Below are positions 1 through 5,179 of a stretch of 10,215 bases of DNA, in pieces. The position numbers were made by a program, and so were the translations under genes. The notes beneath the pieces are model-generated. The model did no database searches, was not told the DNA's origin, and was given only the letters and a program-made list of their open reading frames with translations. The first letter of the stretch is position 1. The number at the start of each line of letters is the position of its first letter. Origin of the DNA: an uncultured Aeromonadales bacterium. Its GTDB lineage: Bacteria > Pseudomonadota > Gammaproteobacteria > Enterobacterales > Succinivibrionaceae. Location of the stretch: the NCBI GenBank assembly GCA_902796095.1, contig CADBNP010000236.1, forward strand, positions 1 to 10,215, written 5' to 3'.

Positions 1-1344
1 CTTCCGGGTACTCATTGTGAAAGACTGCAGTATGTCGCCTCTCTTGGCATCCCGGTTAATCAGGAAACAAAAAACGGCAGCGGAATCTCCTTCTGCAGGC
101 AGTTTTATCAGGATATCATGAATCGACGGGATGAACTTCCCTATGAAATAGACGGGGTTGTCATTAAGGTTAACAGGATTGATCTTCAGAATCATATGGG
201 TTTTGTTACAAGAAGTCCGCGATGGGCGACCGCCTACAAATTTCCGGCACGCGAGGAACTGACGAAGCTGCTGGATGTCGTCTTTCAGGTGGGCCGGACA
301 GGTGCGGTGACTCCTGTTGCAGTTCTTGATCCTGTCTATGTAAGCGGCGTTACCGTGTCAAATGCCACTCTGCACAATGAAAATGAGATCCGGCGTCTTG
401 AGCTTATGATTGGAGACACGGTAATTGTCCGCAGGGCCGGTGATGTGATCCCACAGATTGTGGATGTGGTTAAAGAAAGAAGAACCGGTTCGGATGAACT
501 TAAACAGATAGTTTTTCCTGAGGTATGTCCGGTCTGCGGAAGCAGGATAGAAAGAATAGAGGGTGAGGCAGTTGCAAGGTGTTCCGGCGGACTGTTCTGT
601 CCGGCTCAGAACAAGGAGGCTCTGAAGCACTTTGTATCCCGCGGGGCCATGAATATAGATGGATTCGGGGACAGGATTATTGAAGATCTTTACGATAACG
701 ACGTGATCAGACATCTCAGTGATATCTACAGGCTGACGGCAGATCAGCTGTTTGAATTCTATAAAAAACAGTCCCGTTTCAAGGACAAGAAATCGGCCGA
801 CGACAGTCTTCTGATAAACAAACTGATAGAGTCCATCGACAGATCAAAAAAGACCACTCTTCCTCGGTTTATTTACGCTCTGGGGATCAGAGAGGTGGGT
901 GAGGCCACTGCTCTTGCTCTGGCCGGATATTTCGGGAGTTTCGACAGGATCCGCAGTGCATCCTTTGAAGAGCTGAAGAAGGTGGAGGATGTGGGCGATG
1001 TGGTGGCACATCACATTACCGGATTTTTTGCCGAGGAGCACAATGCAAGGATTATCGATGAGCTGATTGCTGCCGGTGTTGTATGGGATGACATGATCAG
1101 GAAGGATCCGCAGGATCTGAAATTTCAGGGTATGACATTTGTTATTACCGGAACTCTCTCGTCCATGGGCAGAAATGAAGCAAAGGCAAAGCTGCAGGAA
1201 CTCGGAGCAAAGGTTGCCGGTTCGGTATCAGCCAGAACCTCGGGCGTTATTTTCGGATCAGAACCAGGCTCGAAATATACAAAGGCAAAAGAACTGGGCA
1301 TCAGACTTATTGGCGAGGATGAGTTTCTGGAGATGATCAGATGA
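1..1344 (+). CDS. ligA: NAD-dependent DNA ligase LigA (5' end outside window)
   Basis: LigA seals nicks in duplex DNA using NAD+, joining Okazaki fragments and finishing repair. The reading frame is open from base 1, so this is the last 447 residues of a protein that is about 671 residues in E. coli; the adenylated lysine lies upstream of the window. Visible landmarks are the end of the adenylation domain (DGVVIKVN), the OB fold (FQVGRTGAVTPVA, SNATLHN, RRAGDVIPQ), a four-cysteine zinc finger (CPVCG at 528-542, then C at 582 and 600) with the same spacing as E. coli, helix-hairpin-helix motifs (LGIREVGEATA; VEDVGDVVAHHI) and a C-terminal BRCT domain (about 1120-1340: MTFVITGTLSSM, LGAKVAGSVS). 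The segment at 739-852, where the first helix-hairpin-helix normally sits, is about 11 residues longer than in E. coli and lacks the usual MGPKSA core. The stop overlaps the start of mltD. The identification is very secure. Confidence 0.97.
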   Translation, partial: LPGTHCERLQYVASLGIPVNQETKNGSGISFCRQFYQDIMNRRDELPYEIDGVVIKVNRIDLQNHMGFVTRSPRWATAYKFPAREELTKLLDVVFQVGRTGAVTPVAVLDPVYVSGVTVSNATLHNENEIRRLELMIGDTVIVRRAGDVIPQIVDVVKERRTGSDELKQIVFPEVCPVCGSRIERIEGEAVARCSGGLFCPAQNKEALKHFVSRGAMNIDGFGDRIIEDLYDNDVIRHLSDIYRLTADQLFEFYKKQSRFKDKKSADDSLLINKLIESIDRSKKTTLPRFIYALGIREVGEATALALAGYFGSFDRIRSASFEELKKVEDVGDVVAHHITGFFAEEHNARIIDELIAAGVVWDDMIRKDPQDLKFQGMTFVITGTLSSMGRNEAKAKLQELGAKVAGSVSARTSGVIFGSEPGSKYTKAKELGIRLIGEDEFLEMIR

Positions 1345-3281
1345 TTTTTTCCAGGATCTCTCCTTTTGTCACAGCTGCAGTTTTTCTTTCTGTTCTTCTT
1401 GGCGGCTGTGCGGCTCTGGATCAGAAGCAGACTGTCGCGGGGGAAGGGACGGATCCCCTGTCGGAATGTGAACGTTATGCAGTACTCAGAAATGATTATG
1501 CTCCGCCTCCCGCCGTCCGGACTTATCCCCATGTTGAACCCGGACAGTGGGATAAGCTGTTTCAGAGTTTTTCAGAACCGATAGATCCGAACAACAGTTT
1601 ATACATGGAGAAACTTTCCTATCTGAAATCCCATCCGCGGCATATGGAGCATGTGCTGAAAAATGCTGAGCCTTTTATTTTTTCGGTATACCGCGATGTG
1701 GTCAGGGCGGGTCTTCCTCCTGAAATCATTGTTATTCCAATGATTGAAAGCATGTACAATCCCGCAGCCAAATCTCCCGCCGGTTATGCGGGAATGTGGC
1801 AGTTCGGAAGCCAGACAGCAAAAAATTTCGGTCTTACAGTTCACGGTGCCATTGATGAAAGATTTGATTATATGAAATCTACCGGTGCCGCCGTCAGATA
1901 TCTGAACTATCTTATGAAGTTTTTTGACGGCAGCTGGACTATGGCGGTAGCCGGCTACAATGCGGGTGAGGGCAGAGTCCTGAATACTTACAGGGGCAGC
2001 GGTAAAAAAGCTTCGGAGCTGGATTTTAACAAACTGTCCATTCCTCTTCATACCAAACGTTATATCAATTCGATAATGGCTTATGCCTATTATCTCAAGC
2101 ATTATAAGCAGTTCAATGTCAGACTTCCTTCTGCGGTGGCGGCTGCTGAGAAAAAAAGAAAGAATGAGCCGGAGGAGACGACGGCTGTTCGAAAATCTGT
2201 TCGCTATGTTTCTCCTGAGGAATTTTCCCGTATTCACGGTATAGAACTGTCTGATCTCGGCAGCAGATATCACGCACTTGAGAAACGATATGTTCAGGAT
2301 CACTGTCTTTGCCGTATTGTTCTGAAGGGAGAGAATGAACCATATGCCGCATCTCAGACGGAACTGAACAGAGAATATGTGATTTCCGGTACGGATCATA
2401 TTCTTGATCAGTCTGTCAGAGCTCTTGAAAAATATGCCACTGTAAAGCCGGATAAAAAACATCGAAAAGACAGTAGCAAAACTGCAGACATCAGGATCCT
2501 GAATAATGATGAGTTCTTTTCTGATCTCGGCAGTGTTCTGCATGACAGCAGACATAAAATTTCTGAAGAGGTGACTGTTTCTGCAGCAGGTGGAGACGTA
2601 CCGGCAGCAGGTTCAGGCAATGTTGCTGAAAGCACGAAAAAGCCGGTTGTGACAGATCCTTCGGATGGAAGTCGGGTTAAGGCTGATACCGGGGCAAATA
2701 TACGGCAGAATAAAGACAAAGCAGCTGACAGCAGCAGGACTGATGCCGAAGGTTCAAAAAAGGATAAGCCGAAGACTGAAAGTAATGAGAGCAGCAGGCA
2801 GAACATAAAGGAAAATTCCGGAAGAAAGCAGGACAGCAAACCTGAAGCAGGAAGTCGTCAGGCGAAGAGTGAAAACTCAAAAACGAATCAGAGGAAGACT
2901 GATAAGAAGAATAACAGCAAGCCTGCGGCAGTCAGCCGTCAGGTGAAGAGTGAAGGAACAAAAGTAAATCAGCAGAAGATTGATAAAAAGCGGAACAGCA
3001 AACCTGAAGCAGGAAGTCGTCAGACGAAGAGTGAAAACTCAAAAACGAATCAGAGGAAGACTGATAAAAAGCAGAACAGCAAACCCGCCGCCGGCAGTCG
3101 TCAGGTGAAGAATGAAAGTTCAAAAACGAATCAGAGAAAGACTGATAAAAAGCAGAACAGCAAGCCCGCAACCGGCAGTCATCAGGTGAAGAGTGAAGGA
3201 ACAAAAGTAAATCAGCAGAAAACTGACAAAAAAGGGAACAGACAGCAGAGCGGGAAGGATAAATCAGGAAAGGAAGTGTGA
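1341..3281 (+). CDS. mltD: MltD-type membrane-bound lytic murein transglycosylase with lysine-rich repeat tail
   Basis: This enzyme is predicted to cleave the MurNAc-GlcNAc bond of peptidoglycan, leaving 1,6-anhydroMurNAc, from the inner face of the outer membrane. Residues 1-23 form a lipoprotein signal peptide with lipobox LGGC (Cys23); Ala follows the Cys, so an inner-membrane Asp retention signal is absent. The SLT domain spans about 115-255: IPMIES with probable catalytic Glu136, then YNP, GMWQF (151-155) and AGYNAGEGRV (204-213). Residues about 288-330 resemble the degenerate LysM-like linker of E. coli MltD. No clear LysM domains follow; residues about 415-646 are low-complexity, rich in Lys, Ser, Gln and Asn, with five 27-residue repeats (496-630). 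The 646-residue length exceeds the roughly 450 of E. coli MltD. The ATG overlaps the ligA stop (ATGA), and GGAG (1329-1332) sits 8 bases upstream, suggesting coupled translation. The SLT family is certain; assignment to MltD rests on the lipobox, the SLT motifs and the linker. Confidence 0.9.
   Translation: MIFSRISPFVTAAVFLSVLLGGCAALDQKQTVAGEGTDPLSECERYAVLRNDYAPPPAVRTYPHVEPGQWDKLFQSFSEPIDPNNSLYMEKLSYLKSHPRHMEHVLKNAEPFIFSVYRDVVRAGLPPEIIVIPMIESMYNPAAKSPAGYAGMWQFGSQTAKNFGLTVHGAIDERFDYMKSTGAAVRYLNYLMKFFDGSWTMAVAGYNAGEGRVLNTYRGSGKKASELDFNKLSIPLHTKRYINSIMAYAYYLKHYKQFNVRLPSAVAAAEKKRKNEPEETTAVRKSVRYVSPEEFSRIHGIELSDLGSRYHALEKRYVQDHCLCRIVLKGENEPYAASQTELNREYVISGTDHILDQSVRALEKYATVKPDKKHRKDSSKTADIRILNNDEFFSDLGSVLHDSRHKISEEVTVSAAGGDVPAAGSGNVAESTKKPVVTDPSDGSRVKADTGANIRQNKDKAADSSRTDAEGSKKDKPKTESNESSRQNIKENSGRKQDSKPEAGSRQAKSENSKTNQRKTDKKNNSKPAAVSRQVKSEGTKVNQQKIDKKRNSKPEAGSRQTKSENSKTNQRKTDKKQNSKPAAGSRQVKNESSKTNQRKTDKKQNSKPATGSHQVKSEGTKVNQQKTDKKGNRQQSGKDKSGKEV
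2826..3230 (+). repeat. Five in-frame 81-bp tandem repeats in the mltD tail
   Basis: Five consecutive 81-bp units start at 2826, 2907, 2988, 3069 and 3150 and encode 27-residue repeats. Each unit begins with Lys, carries a SKP motif at positions 4-6, SRQ or SHQ at 10-12, and ends NQ(R/Q)K(T/I)DK. Units 1, 3 and 4 share SKTNQRK, while units 2 and 5 share EGTKVNQQK. Units 1 and 3 differ at about 4 of 81 bases by my count, and units 2 and 5 share an identical 36-base core, so the copies are recent. Unit 1 has eight basic and four acidic residues and no aromatic or large aliphatic residue. A partial decayed copy (KGNRQQ) follows at 3231. Confidence 0.93.
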
Positions 3282-3394
3282 AGCGCATTTCTGCCAGTGA
3301 AAAAGGCGGAAGCATGCTGGATAAAAACCGGAGTACGAAAAAGTCCGGTAACCAGTGATTCCGAAATATCCGGATTGTTTCTGAAGTTCGTTTT

Positions 3395-3424
3395 CCTTAA
3401 AAATAAGGCCGGTAAAAACCGGCT
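3395..3424 (-). terminator. Rho-independent terminator for rnhA
   Basis: Read on the minus strand, a perfect 6-bp stem (GCCGGT / ACCGGC, plus-strand 3408-3413 and 3418-3423) closes a 4-base T loop and is followed by CTTATTTTTAAGG, a T-rich tail. It begins 24 bases beyond the rnhA stop, the expected place for its terminator. On the plus strand no T-run follows, so it is unlikely to terminate mltD efficiently. A second small inverted repeat (CCTTA / TAAGG, 3395-3408) overlaps the T-rich tail. No plus-strand terminator for mltD was found. Confidence 0.55.
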
Positions 3425-3447
3425 CACAGGACTTTGCTGCATTATTT

Positions 3448-3909
3448 TCAGCGGCTCATTTCAGGCTCTTTTGCCAATTTCAGTCTGCTGGCGCATTCTC
3501 TCGCCATCTGGTCGCAGCGTTCGTTTTCCGGATGACCGTTGTGTCCCTTGATCCATAATGCCGATACCTTGTGGCGGTTAAGCTGTTCATCCAGCATCAG
3601 CCACAGTTCCTTGTTCTTGACATCTTTCTTGTCCACTGTTTTCCAGTTATTTGATTTCCATTTTGGAAGCCACTGACTGATCCCGTCCACCACATATTTG
3701 CTGTCGGTTACCACGTTGACTTCGCACGGCTCCTTAAGGCATGCAAGTCCGTTGACAACCCCCAGCAGTTCCATGGCATTGTTTGTGGTATTGTCAAAGC
3801 CGGCGGATATTTCCTTGCTGGCATTTTTATATTTGAGAATTGCTCCAAATCCGCCCGGACCGGGATTTTTAAGACAGGAACCGTCAGCAAAGAGTTCAAC
3901 CTTTTTCAT
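3448..3909 (-). CDS. rnhA: Ribonuclease HI
   Basis: RNase HI cuts the RNA strand of RNA-DNA hybrids in the cytoplasm, removing primers and R-loops with two metal ions. The protein is collinear with E. coli RNase HI. The catalytic residues are all present: Asp in FADGSC, Glu in NAMELLG, Asp in VTDSKYV, His in KGHNGHPENE and Asp in ERCDQMA (residues 9, 47, 69, 123 and 133 from the start chosen here). The basic handle region (WLPKWKSNNWKTVDKK) is also recognisable. An in-frame ATG exists 12 bases further upstream (3921), giving 157 residues. The start at 3909 (153 residues) is preferred because GGAG lies 6 bases before it, overlapping the upstream ATG, which has no ribosome binding site of its own. 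The gene is convergent with mltD and divergent from rlmE. E. coli also has rnhA near mltD. The identification is secure; the start is likely. Confidence 0.96.
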   Translation of the reverse strand: MKKVELFADGSCLKNPGPGGFGAILKYKNASKEISAGFDNTTNNAMELLGVVNGLACLKEPCEVNVVTDSKYVVDGISQWLPKWKSNNWKTVDKKDVKNKELWLMLDEQLNRHKVSALWIKGHNGHPENERCDQMARECASRLKLAKEPEMSR

Positions 3910-3915
3910 TATATA

Positions 3916-3919
3916 CTCC
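3916..3919 (-). promoter_or_regulatory. Ribosome binding site that decides the rnhA start
   Basis: On the minus strand GGAG lies 6 bases upstream of the ATG at 3909. It overlaps the upstream in-frame ATG at 3921 (ATGGAG), so a ribosome using it would start at the downstream ATG. The resulting N-terminus (MKKVELF) also matches the usual RNase HI N-terminus closely in length. Confidence 0.6.
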
Positions 3920-3981
3920 ATTTGTAAACATCCGGTGCATCGTTCGGATGATGCTGTCTGACCGAAGAGCCACCAGACTGA

Positions 3982-4010
3982 ATTTTACTTAAATGCAGGA
4001 AGGTATGCAA
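3982..4010 (-). promoter_or_regulatory. Candidate sigma-70 promoter for rnhA
   Basis: On the minus strand, TTGCAT (4005-4010) and TAAAAT (3982-3987, five of six matches to TATAAT) are separated by exactly 17 bases. The -35 is weak, with three of six matches. Transcription would begin near 3975, leaving a leader of about 65 bases before the 3909 start. It is the best-spaced pair I found in the divergent rnhA-rlmE gap, but it rests only on inspection. Confidence 0.4.
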
Positions 4011-4132
4011 TCAGACGTAACTGTTTATGTGCAGCGGATTCGGATGGAATATCAGACTGAATGCTGTTTTCTCTGATTTTCCTTTTGCTTTCTCCGGTTC
4101 AGTCACGGCCGGATGAAGAAAAAGAATCTGTG

Positions 4133-4158
4133 TTGATTATCCTTTCTTGTGGTAAAGT
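4133..4158 (+). promoter_or_regulatory. Possible extended -10 promoter for rlmE
   Basis: TGGTAAAGT (4150-4158) has the TGn-plus-hexamer form of an extended -10 element, with four of six hexamer matches. A TTGATT at 4133-4138 would be a -35, but its 14-base spacer is too short for a normal pair. E. coli rlmE is heat-shock controlled through sigma-32; I did not find a convincing CTTGAA / CCCCAT pair in this gap. This is a weak call. Confidence 0.25.
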
Positions 4159-4184
4159 AGTGGTCAGTCTTTAAGAGGTGACGT

Positions 4185-4940
4185 ATGACGGAAAAAAAAC
4201 GCACAGCATCCCAGACCAGGTGGCTGAAGGAGCATTTCAGTGATCAGTATGTTCAGGAGGCTCATCGCCAGGGGCTGAGGAGCCGTGCTCATTTTAAACT
4301 GGAGGAAATACAGGGCAGAGATCATATAATCGGGCCGTCCATGTCAGTTGTGGATTTAGGTGCCGCTCCAGGTGGCTGGTCTGAATATGCTGTAAAGTGC
4401 ATCGGACGCAGAGGACGCGTGGTTGCCTGTGATCTCCTTCCCATGAGACCTATTAACGGTGTTGATTTCATCCAGGGCGATTTCAGGGATGAAAAGGTTC
4501 TCGAGGAATTAAAAAAGCTTGTGGGCACAGATCGTGTGGATGTGGTTCTTTCAGATATGGCTCCCAATATGTCAGGCACTACCGGTGTCGATCAGCCTAA
4601 GGCAATGTATCTGGTGGAACTGGCTCTTGACATGTGCATTGATGTTCTGAAGGAAGGCGGATCATTTGTGGTCAAGGTCTTCAACGGTGAAGGTACCGAG
4701 GAATATCTGAAAACAGTCCGCCGGCTTTTCAGATCTGTAAAAATCAGAAAGCCTGATGCCTCCAGATCCCGCTCAAGGGAGGTCTACTATGTTGCAACAG
4801 GCTTCAGACTGAGCGAGGGTGAACAGGAACGTCAGAGAAAAATGGCCGAGTACGGCGAACTGCTTCAGGATGATGCATACGGGAATGACATGCAGCAGGA
4901 AAATGATAATTCACCTGAACCCGGGATACCTCCGGTTTGA
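4185..4940 (+). CDS. rlmE: 23S rRNA (uridine-2552-2'-O)-methyltransferase RlmE
   Basis: RlmE (formerly FtsJ/RrmJ) transfers a methyl group from S-adenosylmethionine to the 2'-OH of U2552 in the A loop of 23S rRNA, a late step in 50S assembly. The Rossmann-fold SAM site is DLGAAPGGWS (57-66). The catalytic tetrad is intact at the same numbers as in E. coli: Lys38 (HFKL), Asp124 (SDMAPN), Lys164 (VVKVF) and Glu199 (SREVY). The N-terminus matches E. coli (KKR.AS..RWL.EHFSD), supporting this start, and GAGG lies 6 bases upstream. The protein is 251 residues against 209 in E. coli. The extra 42 residues (about 210-251) are hydrophilic and Glu/Asp/Gln-rich, with no recognised domain. The gene stands upstream of ftsH as in E. 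coli but is separated by 239 bp, where E. coli co-transcribes the pair. Its upstream neighbour here is divergent rnhA. Confidence 0.97.
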   Translation: MTEKKRTASQTRWLKEHFSDQYVQEAHRQGLRSRAHFKLEEIQGRDHIIGPSMSVVDLGAAPGGWSEYAVKCIGRRGRVVACDLLPMRPINGVDFIQGDFRDEKVLEELKKLVGTDRVDVVLSDMAPNMSGTTGVDQPKAMYLVELALDMCIDVLKEGGSFVVKVFNGEGTEEYLKTVRRLFRSVKIRKPDASRSRSREVYYVATGFRLSEGEQERQRKMAEYGELLQDDAYGNDMQQENDNSPEPGIPPV

Positions 4941-4952
4941 ATATGGGCGTGT

Positions 4953-4982
4953 CGTACAGTTAGGCATTTTTTATGGTACAAT
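4953..4982 (+). promoter_or_regulatory. Candidate extended -10 promoter in the rlmE-ftsH gap
   Basis: TGGTACAAT (4974-4982) is a good extended -10 element: TGn followed by TACAAT, five of six matches to TATAAT. The -35 region is poor (CGTACA at 4953-4958, 18-base spacer), which extended -10 promoters tolerate. Transcription would start near 4989, about 190 bases before ftsH and upstream of the hairpin at 5075-5126. Confidence 0.45.
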
Positions 4983-5074
4983 GTGCCGTAAAATGAGTTA
5001 CTGTGCTCTGAATTTATCATTGTGGATGGGCATTTTCAGTGTATGAAATTCGCAGTGGCAGAGATCCGGATTGT

Positions 5075-5126
5075 CAGGAATGCGGTATTAAAAAAAGTAA
5101 TCTGTTGCCTTTTATTCCTGCTTTTT
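5075..5126 (+). terminator. Terminator-like or attenuator-like hairpin upstream of ftsH
   Basis: A perfect 7-base inverted repeat, CAGGAAT (5075-5081) and ATTCCTG (5114-5120), encloses 32 bases. These can pair further (GCGGTATTA with TAAT, a 2-base bulge, then GTTGC, including G-U pairs) around an A-rich loop. The arm is followed by CTTTTT (5121-5126). This looks like an intrinsic terminator at the end of rlmE, or an attenuator in a transcript from the promoter near 4977. The asymmetric internal bulge weakens the call. Confidence 0.4.
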
Positions 5127-5131
5127 ATGTA

Positions 5132-5160
5132 CTGACAGGATCTGCAGAGTTAATTATATA
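5132..5160 (+). promoter_or_regulatory. Candidate sigma-70 promoter immediately upstream of ftsH
   Basis: CTGACA (5132-5137, five of six matches to TTGACA) is followed after 17 bases by TATATA (5155-5160, four of six matches). It begins right after the T-run of the hairpin at 5075-5126, a typical terminator-then-promoter arrangement. Transcription would start near 5167, giving a very short leader of about 13 bases before the ftsH ATG. It may drive the ftsH-folP-glmM group. Confidence 0.45.
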
Positions 5161-5179
5161 AGGACAATTTAATAACATA

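Noticed and set aside
1599..2555. Minus-strand 318-residue open frame
   Set aside because: It lies wholly antisense to the conserved SLT domain and linker of mltD; its translation shows no recognisable domain.
2826..3230. Repeat array considered as CRISPR
   Set aside because: Units are 81 bp, contiguous, in frame, without unique spacers, and fall inside a coding sequence.
2932..3315. Minus-strand 127-residue frame with Cys/Ser/Phe-rich repeats
   Set aside because: It is the antisense shadow of the mltD repeat array; its repeats arise from the 81-bp units, and it has no ribosome binding site.
3327..3349. Inverted repeat ACCGGA / TCCGGT after mltD as a terminator
   Set aside because: The 6-bp stem has an 11-base loop and no T-run follows; several CCGG-containing palindromes lie nearby, so it is not a convincing terminator.
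3297..3551. Plus-strand 84-residue frame after mltD, beginning with GTG
   Set aside because: It overlaps rnhA antisense by about 100 bases, has no ribosome binding site and no recognisable features.
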